Below are positions 18,628-26,340 of a DNA stretch of 64,000 nucleotides, one piece after another. This DNA is from Azospirillaceae bacterium. Lineage in GTDB: Bacteria; Pseudomonadota; Alphaproteobacteria; Azospirillales; Azospirillaceae. The notes under the pieces are model-generated. The model had not been told where the DNA came from, made no database searches, and saw only the letters and a program-made list of their open reading frames with translations. Within the stretch, counting starts at the first letter, position 1. The number at the start of each line of letters is the position of its first letter. Position numbers and translations under genes: made by a program. The stretch lies in assembly GCA_031291675.1 (NCBI GenBank), contig JARLIO010000094.1:124001-188000 (forward strand). The letters run 5' to 3'.

Positions 18628-19674
18628 ATGGATCACGTCATCGACGGTCGCATTCTCGGCAACGAAGTCGCGGAAAATGCTGCAGAAAACGCCCCTATCT
18701 TTATTCATAGCGGCTTTCGATCGGGCAGCACCTGGTTCTGGAACCGTTTTCGTCGAGCGTCAAAAACCTGTGCCTATTACGAACCTTTTAATGAAATTTT
18801 AGAAACACTCACCGAAAACGATATCTCGGTTCATGACAGCAAAAATTGGCCATCACGTCATCCGTCATTGAGCGCACCCTATTACGATGAATACCGGCCT
18901 CTCCTCAATCCCGGCGGCGGGGTCTCGTTCTATAAAAAAGATATGGCAATCAAGAAGTACTTTGATGTTCGATGTGACGCCCGTCAGCAGATATATATTT
19001 CGAGTTTAGTCAACAATGCCCACCGTATGGGAAAGATTCCAGTTCTGGGATTTTGTCGTTCACTGGGACGAGTGGCGTGGTTTCGGCGGTATTGCGCCGG
19101 AACGAATGTCGTTACATTTCGAAGACCCTGGAACCAGTGGGTATCGTATCATCGGATGACCGTTGAATACGACAACCCCTATTTTGAAACATTTCCGTAT
19201 GTCGTCGCCATTCTCGGAGCGAATAGAAGTCCATATCCTGATTTTACGTCGGATTTGTTCACGATGGATCTGCTGTTATCGAGCACCATCACCAAGACAG
19301 ACTTCCTCGACGAGCTGTTTTTGGCTCTCAGCATGAAGCAGAAGATGGCAATTTTTCTGCGCGTCTACATGCTGGAAACGCTTCTTTCCGTCAGCCATGC
19401 CGACGAGATCGTCGATATGGATCGCATGAGTCGCGATCTCCCCTACCGGTCCGCCACCACCGAAAGATTGCGGACCTTGTCGGGACTTTCCGACCTGTGC
19501 TTCGATGACTGCGTCCTGCCGGACTATGGTTTTCCGACCGATCCGACCATGCGGACCTGCCTTGAGGACGCGGTCAATTTCCTCGATGACTATTTCGCGA
19601 CACGATGCCCCACCGATGCCGAGCAGCGGAACATCGCGTTCGTGAGAACATTGCTGACCGAACCTGCCGCGTGA
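18628..19674 (+). CDS. Sulfotransferase-like protein, copy 2 of tandem pair
   Basis: The 348-residue product is a full-length paralog of the preceding gene. The P-loop is FIHSGFRSGSTWFWNRFRR. Shared blocks include AYYEPFNEIL, MGKIPVLGFCRSLGR, VVTFRRPWNQW, YMLETLLS with HADEIVDMDRMS, and YGFPTDP. Divergence is moderate and even, so this is an old duplication with both copies kept under selection. The substrate is unknown. The gene is also A+T-rich compared with the flanks. The region after the stop codon joins the convergent lipoprotein gene. Confidence 0.75.
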   Translation: MDHVIDGRILGNEVAENAAENAPIFIHSGFRSGSTWFWNRFRRASKTCAYYEPFNEILETLTENDISVHDSKNWPSRHPSLSAPYYDEYRPLLNPGGGVSFYKKDMAIKKYFDVRCDARQQIYISSLVNNAHRMGKIPVLGFCRSLGRVAWFRRYCAGTNVVTFRRPWNQWVSYHRMTVEYDNPYFETFPYVVAILGANRSPYPDFTSDLFTMDLLLSSTITKTDFLDELFLALSMKQKMAIFLRVYMLETLLSVSHADEIVDMDRMSRDLPYRSATTERLRTLSGLSDLCFDDCVLPDYGFPTDPTMRTCLEDAVNFLDDYFATRCPTDAEQRNIAFVRTLLTEPAA

Positions 19675-19727
19675 CGGCAATCGGGGCAATCCCGACCTGT
19701 GATGCGGCACGCCCATCGCGGCTGGTA

Positions 19728-20198
19728 TTACATGCTGGTCGCGAATTGCTCCAACGCCTCGATCTTCCGGCGGTTTTCATCGAGAGCCTCGGCATTGCCG
19801 GACTGCCGCGCCTGGGCGCGCTCATGCTCAAGCTGGTCCAGTTGCTCTTGCGCCGCGGTCACGCGCCCCTGGTCGCTGTTGCGCCGCGCCCGCGCCGCCT
19901 CGATCTTGCGTCGGATCTCGGCATTGGCCTGGGCCAGATTGGCGAGCCGCGCCGACATCGACAAGGCATCGAACTGGGCATCCGCGGCGTCACGGCGACG
20001 CGCCTGGGCCGCAGCCATCGCCGCCGCCACCTGCTGACGAGCCGCCGCGAGGTCCTGACGCAACCGATCCTCGTTGGTCTGGTAGCAACCGCTCATGGCG
20101 TTCCCCAGGCCCCCGACGAACCCGGCGGTCTCGGGATCACAGTTCGGCGTGGCGCAAGCGGCCAGGGACAACACGAACAACAAGACGATACGGCGCAT
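19728..20198 (-). CDS. Coiled-coil lipoprotein
   Basis: From the ATG at 20198 the product starts MRRIVLLFVLSLAACATPNC: a basic N-region, hydrophobic core and LAAC lipobox, so it should be a lipoprotein. The remainder is a long Ala/Gln/Arg-rich coiled coil (LRQDLAAARQQVAAAMAAAQ and onward). A GGGAG stands before the chosen start, just after the stop codon of the preceding gene, which makes coupling likely. It is the last gene of the minus-strand set that diverges from the SrfBC operon. No family was recognised. Confidence 0.7.
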   Translation of the reverse strand: MRRIVLLFVLSLAACATPNCDPETAGFVGGLGNAMSGCYQTNEDRLRQDLAAARQQVAAAMAAAQARRRDAADAQFDALSMSARLANLAQANAEIRRKIEAARARRNSDQGRVTAAQEQLDQLEHERAQARQSGNAEALDENRRKIEALEQFATSM

Positions 20199-20212
20199 CA
20201 CAGGCTCCCGAC

Positions 20213-20905
20213 TCACGCGGCTGGACTGGCATCAACGGCTTGGCGCAGTTGGGCCGTGGCCTGATCGATCGCCCGACGCGAATTCTCGATGTCGTTGGCA
20301 CTGTTGTTCAGGTCCGTGCCGTTGCCCCGGGCCAGGGCGGCATTTTGCCGCATCTGGGCCACCTTTTCGCCAAGCCCTTTGCTGATCTTCTCCAAACCCG
20401 CGGCCGTCTGATTGTAGCCCGCCAACTGGGCCCGGTATTGGTCGACGCTAATCTGACGGCTGTTGAGCTGCTGCCTCAGACCGGCGGCCCGCGACCGGGC
20501 CTCGTTGGCGACCATCGTCGCATCCGCGGCATCCTGACGGGCGCTCGCCGCGGACTGACGGGCATCGTCAATCGCCGCGCGCAGATTTTCCTGGGTCTGG
20601 GCATGCTGGAAATTGTTCTGCGCCACCATGTAGCCGGCGACCGCGCCGGCGACCGCGCCACCGCCGGCCCCGATCGCCGCCGACTTCACATTGCCGCCGG
20701 CGAGGAAGCCGATGGCACCGCCAATCAGGGCGCCGCCGACCGCACCTTCCGCGACCGTCGTATTGAAATTGTTCTGCTCGCGCGCCAGACGCTGCTGCGC
20801 CGGTGACGCGTTGGGATCAATGGGTGTGGCACATCCGTTCAACAATAGTAGCGAAAGTCCCAGGACGGCAATACGGGACCTCGTCATGGTTTTTTCGAAG
20901 GACAT
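20213..20905 (-). CDS. Glycine-zipper lipoprotein with coiled coil
   Basis: The N-terminus MSFEKTMTRSRIAVLGLSLL with LLLNGCATP gives a lipobox (LNGC). A glycine-zipper region follows (GAVGGALIGGAIGFLAGG, GAGGGAVAGAVAGYMVAQ), like those of outer-membrane lipoproteins of the YMGG/SlyB type. Residues 100-230 are Ala/Gln-rich coiled coil. An AGGGGA about 6 bases before the ATG at 20905 supports this start. It probably sits in the outer membrane or spans the periplasm. It overlaps closely with the downstream lipoprotein gene in one transcript. Confidence 0.72.
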   Translation of the reverse strand: MSFEKTMTRSRIAVLGLSLLLLNGCATPIDPNASPAQQRLAREQNNFNTTVAEGAVGGALIGGAIGFLAGGNVKSAAIGAGGGAVAGAVAGYMVAQNNFQHAQTQENLRAAIDDARQSAASARQDAADATMVANEARSRAAGLRQQLNSRQISVDQYRAQLAGYNQTAAGLEKISKGLGEKVAQMRQNAALARGNGTDLNNSANDIENSRRAIDQATAQLRQAVDASPAA

Positions 20906-21006
20906 ACTGTTCCCCTGCAATATGATTGTGCCCCACCACCGCCTGATTATTCAGGCGAGACCCATGCCGCGACACACGAACGGGCAACGATGTGAGAGCC
21001 GTTGAT

Positions 21007-21501
21007 CTACCGGACCGATACAATTTCGACACGCCGGTTTTCGGCCCCGGCGGGATTGGCCGGATTCAACAACGCCAACGGACCGAAGCCCTGGATACGC
21101 ATTGACTCGCGCGGAACACCACGGGCGACCAGATATTCCTCAACCGCCGCGGCGCGCAGCGTCGACAACGCGATATTGTAGCCCAGCCTGCCGGTCACGT
21201 CGGTATGGCCATTGATATCAAAGTGATAACCGGCCAGACGCCGATCCTGGAGCGCGCGGGCCAGGTTGTCGAGCAACGGGTAGCTCTCCGGCCGGATCGT
21301 ATGCCGGTTGAGGTCAAAATTGACCGTGAGTTCGATGATCCGGTCCGGCATCGTCGGCGCCGGGGCCATGATCGGCGGCTCGGCAGCGGCCGGCGGCGCG
21401 GGTGGCGGCACGCAGCCTGCGAGCCCGGCCGTCACCAGGAGTGCCGCACAGCCCTTGACCACGCCGCGCGCGGTTCTCAACCCGTCAATGGACCAAAGCA
21501 T
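21007..21501 (-). CDS. OmpA-family lipoprotein
   Basis: The product of about 164 residues has a signal peptide with lipobox (AALLVTAGLAGCVPPP), a Pro-rich linker and a C-terminal OmpA domain. Its peptidoglycan-binding motif lies in FDINGHTDVTGRLGYNIALS, and the domain ends PAGAENRRVEIVSVR. Such proteins tie the outer membrane to the cell wall. The ATG at 21501 has a GAGGGAGA ribosome-binding site and overlaps the end of the preceding gene by 17 bases. It belongs to the envelope module facing the SrfBC operon. Confidence 0.85.
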   Translation of the reverse strand: MLWSIDGLRTARGVVKGCAALLVTAGLAGCVPPPAPPAAAEPPIMAPAPTMPDRIIELTVNFDLNRHTIRPESYPLLDNLARALQDRRLAGYHFDINGHTDVTGRLGYNIALSTLRAAAVEEYLVARGVPRESMRIQGFGPLALLNPANPAGAENRRVEIVSVR

Positions 21502-21856
21502 CGCTGATCTCCCTCTCCGTCGGGGTCCGGCCCCGCATATCCGTTGGACGTCCGGCGGGAACCCGCAATCCCAGACGGTGAATGGCTGCGGGCACATCGG
21601 CCGGGAGCCGGTCGTGCAGGTTCAAGGTCGCGGGATCCAGGGGCAACCGGGCCGCCAGGGTTTTGGCCCCGTCATCCGGTTCCGCCACGGCCGCCGGGGC
21701 GGGAATGGGAGCCGGGGCCGGCGTTGGCGTCGTCAAGGTTGTTCCGGGATATTTCGACTGCGCCTGAGCAAGGCCTATGGTCCCCAGGATTAGCCATAAT
21801 GTCACCGATGACGCAATGATCGCGCCCGATATGACGGTAAAAGCGGATATTCGCAT
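21485..21856 (-). CDS. Proline-rich exported or membrane-anchored protein
   Basis: The 123-residue product begins with a hydrophobic segment (FTVISGAIIASSVTLWLILG, then TIGLAQAQS) that may be a signal peptide cleaved after AQA or a membrane anchor. A Pro/Ala-rich linker (TPTPAPAPIPAPAAVAEP) and a short acidic C-terminal region follow. It is the first gene of the minus-strand envelope set and shares its upstream region with the SrfBC operon. The linker resembles those in the operon's membrane proteins. No family was recognised. Confidence 0.55.
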   Translation of the reverse strand: MRISAFTVISGAIIASSVTLWLILGTIGLAQAQSKYPGTTLTTPTPAPAPIPAPAAVAEPDDGAKTLAARLPLDPATLNLHDRLPADVPAAIHRLGLRVPAGRPTDMRGRTPTEREISDALVH

Positions 21857-21860
21857 GTGA

Positions 21861-21881
21861 TGATACGCCTTCGTATGATCA
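21861..21881. promoter_or_regulatory. Near-palindrome in the divergent promoter region
   Basis: The sequence contains TGATACG, a 4-base spacer, then CGTAT and ATCA separated by one extra base, giving an almost perfect inverted repeat. It lies 5 bases upstream of the minus-strand Pro-rich gene's ATG. It may be an operator; no regulator gene is adjacent. Confidence 0.35.
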
Positions 21882-21984
21882 ACAATAGCCCGATTCGTCG
21901 CGAGTTTCCCTTGTGCCCCTACTTGGAGTCAACGCCAATACGAAATATCGATCAAAAAAGAGATTACTGTTGCCGCAAAACGCC

Positions 21985-22014
21985 TTGCGCGTTGCAACGC
22001 CTTGTGGTCATAAT
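21985..22014 (+). promoter_or_regulatory. Predicted promoter of the SrfBC operon with internal palindrome
   Basis: A TTGCGC (21985-21990) and a CATAAT (22009-22014) are separated by 18 bases. The spacer region contains the perfect 12-base palindrome GCGTTGCAACGC (21989-22000), a likely operator for a dimeric repressor. Transcription would begin near 22021, leaving a leader of about 20 bases before the first gene. Confidence 0.45.
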
Positions 22015-22043
22015 CGTCCATCATTGAAGTTGAATCGGTGCCG

Positions 22044-23831
22044 ATGATGCCCTTGCGTTTTCTGGGCAAAACTTCGCTCGCCCTGGCAGAGCCGGTTTCG
22101 TTGGCCGGCACGCCGGTGCTGTCGGCGCATGGTCTCTTGCGCGACACGCTGGTCCGCCGAATCGGTGCCGCGGGCGCGGAGCTGTTCGCCGAACCCATCG
22201 TCACCTGGGGCAATGCGGACAATGAGGGCTCGGTCTCCTGGTACGCCGACATCACCGGCGAACCGGAATCGTTGTCGTCCGCGGCGCCGGATCGGCGCCA
22301 CCTCATCGAGGACCGACTCCGCGCGGTTCTGGCGCAACTCGCCCCGCTGCTGAGCGACCCCGAATTCGGCCCCTTGCTGTCCCGGTCGCTGCTGATCGCA
22401 ACCGCCGAGGGCATCAAGGTCATCGGCGACAGGATCGTCATCACCGAATGGGGTCTGGTGCCGGCGACGGCTTCAATTCCGGCCGATCCCCTGACCGCGC
22501 TGGCCGCATCGCCTCTGGGACCGTTCCTGCCGGCGCCCGCCGCCGGCGCATTCCCGGCTCCAGATCCCCCACCGCCACCCCGCAGCGCTGCGGCCGCGCC
22601 CCCGGTTTCCCCGATCCTGGCGGTCCCCCTCGTGCAGACGCCAGCGCGGCGCAATGCCTGGAATGCCTGGCTCATTCCGGCGGCCCTGGTGCTGGCGGCG
22701 TTGTTTCTGGCGCTCGGCGCCTGGGTCGGCGCCCGAATCGTGGCGCAACAGGCCGAGACCCGCCCCGATACCGTGGCGCTGTTCGACGAGGGTGCGGCCA
22801 ACGAGGCGCTGAAACGTCAGACGGAACAGAACGCGGCGCTGGAACACGAGATCGAGCAACGCCGCGCCACGCTGGCGGGCAATGTCTGTCAGGCCGATCC
22901 GGCGCAGGTCCCGACACCCGGCCCCGACCGCGCGGCGATCCCGCCGCCCGCCGCCGTCCCGCCACCCGCCGGGGCCCCGGCATTCCAGGGCAATCTCGTC
23001 GATCTGTTGAAGCAGGCCACGGTGATGGTCCTGGTCCCGGCGGGTGACGATCTGGGCATGGGCAGCGGGTTCTTTGTCACCCCCGACCTGATCGCCACCA
23101 ACCGCCATGTCGTCGAGGGTGCGACATCGGGGATGATCTTCGTCACCAATGAAAAGCTTGGTCACGCCACCAAGGTCGAACTGGTCGCGCAAAGCGAGGG
23201 GACCGAGTTCGGGGCGCTCGACATCGCCCTGTTGCGCCTGCGCGACGGACCGCAGATCCAGCCCCTGGCGCTGACCACGACCGTGGCCCAGCTCGACAAG
23301 GTCCTGGCCGCCGGCTATCCGGCGCTGACGATCCGCGGCGATGCCGCAACCCAGCGCCTGATCGAAGGCGGCGAGATGAACGCGGTCCCGAGCCTGATCA
23401 CCACCGACGGCCTGATCAGCGCGATCCAGGATTCAACCGCCGGCCTCAAGGTCCTGCCGCACACCGCCAGCATTTCGGGGGGCAATTCCGGCGGACCGCT
23501 GATCGATGTCTGTGGCCGCGTCGTCGGGGTCAACACCTATATCGCGACCGATGCGGAGCAGACCGCTCATGTGAATTACGCCCAGAAGGCCGATCAGGTC
23601 ATCGCCTTCCTCAAAGCCCATGGCGCCGCGGTCACCGAGCTTTCCGGCCCCTGCACACCCGGCGCGCCGGCCGCCCCGATTCCGGCCGCCCCAGTTCCGG
23701 CCGCCCCGGCAACGCCACCTCCGGCCCCGGCAACGCCCGCTCCCGCGCCGACGGCACCGCCGGCGCCGGCCCCCGCGCCCACCGGCGCCGCGACGACCCC
23801 GGCAGGGGCCGCCACGCCGCCGCCGCATTGA
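22044..23831 (+). CDS. Membrane-anchored trypsin-like serine protease, first gene of the SrfBC operon
   Basis: The product of about 595 residues has an N-terminal domain of 150 residues with a WYADITGEPESL motif that recurs in the next gene and, weakly, in the one after. A Pro-rich linker, one membrane helix (about residues 209-233, AWLIPAALVLAALFLALGAW), a short coiled coil, a second Pro-rich linker and a trypsin/HtrA-type protease domain follow. The catalytic triad is visible: His in IATNRHVVEGA, Asp in GALDIALLRL, Ser in HTASISGGNSGGPLIDVCG. No PDZ domain is present; the C-terminus is a Pro/Ala tail. The protease should face the periplasm. A GTG at 22038 and an ATG at 22047 are alternative starts. 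Ten plus-strand genes follow in close order from here. Confidence 0.82.
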   Translation: MMPLRFLGKTSLALAEPVSLAGTPVLSAHGLLRDTLVRRIGAAGAELFAEPIVTWGNADNEGSVSWYADITGEPESLSSAAPDRRHLIEDRLRAVLAQLAPLLSDPEFGPLLSRSLLIATAEGIKVIGDRIVITEWGLVPATASIPADPLTALAASPLGPFLPAPAAGAFPAPDPPPPPRSAAAAPPVSPILAVPLVQTPARRNAWNAWLIPAALVLAALFLALGAWVGARIVAQQAETRPDTVALFDEGAANEALKRQTEQNAALEHEIEQRRATLAGNVCQADPAQVPTPGPDRAAIPPPAAVPPPAGAPAFQGNLVDLLKQATVMVLVPAGDDLGMGSGFFVTPDLIATNRHVVEGATSGMIFVTNEKLGHATKVELVAQSEGTEFGALDIALLRLRDGPQIQPLALTTTVAQLDKVLAAGYPALTIRGDAATQRLIEGGEMNAVPSLITTDGLISAIQDSTAGLKVLPHTASISGGNSGGPLIDVCGRVVGVNTYIATDAEQTAHVNYAQKADQVIAFLKAHGAAVTELSGPCTPGAPAAPIPAAPVPAAPATPPPAPATPAPAPTAPPAPAPAPTGAATTPAGAATPPPH

Positions 23832-23844
23832 GGGAGCGACCGGC

Positions 23845-25104
23845 ATGAGCCCGACCCGGATCGCGACGACGCGTGCCCAGGATCTGCAGCCCCTGGGCAC
23901 GGCAGGACAGACCGCGGTCACGGCCTGGACCGCGCTGTCGTCGCTCCTTGAGCGCGCCCTGTCGTCCGACCACGCCGCCCTGCTCGCCGAACCCGTCACC
24001 AATCCGGTCAATGGCGAGATCGACTGGTACGCCGACGGCACCGGCGAAGCCGTCCCGCTTCCGGATCTGGGACCCGAGATTCGCGCGGTGTGCCGCGCCC
24101 AATGGCAGAAAATGCGCGGCGACATTCTGGGCCTCGCCGACCGGATGCGCGCCAGCCGCGACGAGGGGGAGCGGGTCTACGCCGACATGCTGGGGATCGC
24201 GATCACGGTTCCCGATGAAAGTTTCGTCCGGGTGCGCAACGGCCGGCTGGTGCTGGTGGCCTGGGGACATCTTCGCGCCGGCCAGAGCCGCGAGGCCGCG
24301 CCCGTCGAGCTCCGGGCCGAGACCCGGCGCCCGGGCGGCCCGATGACCATCCTGCCGCCGCCGACACTAGCCGGGCCGCGCGGACCCGGCGCCGCCTGGG
24401 TCCTGGCAACAGTGCTGGCGACCCTGCTGCTGGCCGCAGCGGCCTTCACCGTCTGGCGTGACCCGTTCGGCTGGTACCGGCTCGAAGCCGCCGCGTGTCA
24501 CCTCGCCCCCGGAGAGCTCGACCTGCGCGACCGCTTGCGCGCGGAGGAGGCGCGTGGCGACAGCCTGCGCGAACAACGCGCGCGCCTGACCCAGGATGCC
24601 GGCGACCGCCGTTTGCAATGCCCCCCGGCCCCGCTGCCCGCCCCGATACCCGCCCCGGTGCCGGCCCCGACGCCGGTGCCACCGCGCAGCGCCGATGCCA
24701 ATCGCGCCAGCGAACATGGCGCGCAGGGCGGCAAGGTGCAGATCATCCTGGCCTGGGACGACATCAACGATCTCGATCTCTATGTGCGCTGCCCCAATGG
24801 CCACGAGCTGATCTATTACAAGCATCGCACGGCCTGTGGCGGCACCCTGGATGTCGACGCCAATGGTGACGCCCGCACCGCCACCACGACTCCCGTTGAA
24901 AATGTCTATTTTCCGGAGCCACCGCCGCCGGGACGCTATGTCGTGCTGGTCGATCCCTTCGCGATGCGCCCGGGCGCCGGCGCGACCTCGGCCTTTCGCC
25001 TGACGATCCGCCGCGAGGGCCAGCCCGATCAGGTCATTCGCGGCACCGCCCGCCTCGATCAGCACCTTCGGGAAGTCACGACGCTCGAGGTCCCCGCGCC
25101 ATGA
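23845..25104 (+). CDS. Membrane protein with SrfBC-operon N-module and DUF2135-like domain
   Basis: The 419-residue product repeats the layout of its upstream neighbour. The N-terminal module has HAALLAEPVTNPVNGEIDWY and the ADGTGE motif, ending with RLVLVAWGHLRAG. One membrane helix (AWVLATVLATLLLAAAAFTVW), a coiled coil and a Pro-rich linker follow. The C-terminal domain contains IILAWDDINDLDLYVRCPNG, then GGTLDVDANGDA and PPPGRYVVLVDPFAM, resembling the DUF2135/YfaP-type beta-sandwich. A GAGGGAG ribosome-binding site precedes ATG 23845, 13 bases after the protease stop codon. The C-terminal domain should be periplasmic. Function unknown. Confidence 0.75.
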   Translation: MSPTRIATTRAQDLQPLGTAGQTAVTAWTALSSLLERALSSDHAALLAEPVTNPVNGEIDWYADGTGEAVPLPDLGPEIRAVCRAQWQKMRGDILGLADRMRASRDEGERVYADMLGIAITVPDESFVRVRNGRLVLVAWGHLRAGQSREAAPVELRAETRRPGGPMTILPPPTLAGPRGPGAAWVLATVLATLLLAAAAFTVWRDPFGWYRLEAAACHLAPGELDLRDRLRAEEARGDSLREQRARLTQDAGDRRLQCPPAPLPAPIPAPVPAPTPVPPRSADANRASEHGAQGGKVQIILAWDDINDLDLYVRCPNGHELIYYKHRTACGGTLDVDANGDARTATTTPVENVYFPEPPPPGRYVVLVDPFAMRPGAGATSAFRLTIRREGQPDQVIRGTARLDQHLREVTTLEVPAP

Positions 25105-26315
25105 CCGGCATGCCGCTGCTCGATCTGGCCGAAACCAACGACGCGACGCTGCGCCTGCGCCTGCCGTCCTCGCGTCCCCTGGCGCGCTGGTACAGTGATC
25201 TGGTCCGCGAGATCGCGGCCCGGCTGTCGCCGGCGCATGCGGCACTGCTGGCCGTACCGGTGCGAACCGGCGCCGGCTGGGTGTGGCGCGCCCCGGGACG
25301 CAGCTGGCGGCGCTTCGACGAACTCCCGCCCGCGGATCGGCGGGCACTGACGCAGGCGATCGGCGTCATTCTCTCCGACATTCGCCGCCTCGGTGACAGC
25401 GGTCTGGGCCCGACCGTCGCCGAGGCGGGGCCGACGCTGTGCGATGTTCCGGATTGGAACCACGTCTATGTCGTCGATGGCCGACCGGTCCTGGTGGCCT
25501 GGGGCCACGGCGGCACGGACGGCACCAACACCAGCAGCGCGGAACTGCCGGCACGGCTTGATGACGGCGTGCCCTACCGCGCACCGCTGCCAACGCCCTG
25601 GCCGGTGTATCGCGGGGCGTTTGTCGCCGTGCTGCTGCTGGCCTTGGTGATCGGACTGCTGCTGCCCGTCCTGGCCGCACGCTGGCTGCCCACCGCCACG
25701 GCCTGCGTCGCGGTGCCCGAGCAAATGACGACGCTGAAGGCGCAAAATCTCGCCGCGGAACACGGATCGGAATTGCGCAAACTGCTGGCCGACCTGGATG
25801 ACGAGATTGGTCGGCGACGGCTGCAATGCCCGCTCCGCCAGGCTTCGCCGGCCCCGACACCGGCACCAGTGGCAGCGCCGGCGCCCGCGCCGGCCGCACC
25901 GCCGCACGCCGATCAGCCGCACGCCGCGTTGCCCCAACAACAATGGAACCAGCACGATCTCGACATGCTCGATGGTTGCTGGACCAACACCACCAACATG
26001 CGGATCACCTTTGAGCAGACTCACGCGGTTCACGATGTCAAATCGTGGCGGATTTGCTTTGATCACTCCGGACATGGCCATCAAACAATCAGCTTGACCA
26101 ATGGTGAAACCTGCGAGGGCTCCCTGACGGCCGAGTTCAACAGTGACAACGAACTGACCCTGACCGATGTCAGCCGGTGCGCCGGGGCGCGCTTATCGGT
26201 GCGCAAGGGCCGATTGATCTGCCAGCGTACCGATGACAGCGAGGCGACGTGCGATCGCGTCGACCTCGAGGGGCCGGCACGTGGCATGCATCAGCAGGGA
26301 AAGTTCCGTCGATGA
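25101..26315 (+). CDS. Membrane protein with degenerate N-module and unknown C-terminal domain
   Basis: The start overlaps the previous stop codon (ATGA at 25101). The 404-residue product carries the third copy of the N-terminal module (SPAHAALLAVPVRTGAGWVW, then HVYVVDGRPVLVAWGHGG). A membrane helix (FVAVLLLALVIGLLLPVLAA), a coiled coil (EQMTTLKAQNLAAEHGSELR), a Pro-rich linker and a C-terminal domain of about 120 residues follow. That domain begins near MLDGCWTNTTNMRITFEQTH and has regular beta strands with paired Cys, compatible with a small secreted beta-barrel. It matches no family I can name. The WYADGTGE motif of the other two copies is replaced by WRAPGRSW. Confidence 0.7.
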   Translation: MTGMPLLDLAETNDATLRLRLPSSRPLARWYSDLVREIAARLSPAHAALLAVPVRTGAGWVWRAPGRSWRRFDELPPADRRALTQAIGVILSDIRRLGDSGLGPTVAEAGPTLCDVPDWNHVYVVDGRPVLVAWGHGGTDGTNTSSAELPARLDDGVPYRAPLPTPWPVYRGAFVAVLLLALVIGLLLPVLAARWLPTATACVAVPEQMTTLKAQNLAAEHGSELRKLLADLDDEIGRRRLQCPLRQASPAPTPAPVAAPAPAPAAPPHADQPHAALPQQQWNQHDLDMLDGCWTNTTNMRITFEQTHAVHDVKSWRICFDHSGHGHQTISLTNGETCEGSLTAEFNSDNELTLTDVSRCAGARLSVRKGRLICQRTDDSEATCDRVDLEGPARGMHQQGKFRR

Positions 26316-26340
26316 CCGCGCTCAGATGGGAAGCGATGAC

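Noticed and set aside
23620-23844. Upstream extension of the DUF2135-like gene as a 75-residue N-terminus
   Set aside because: The extension is a Pro/Arg-only stretch formed by the alternative frame of the protease's Pro/Ala tail; a GAGGGAG ribosome-binding site supports the ATG at 23845.
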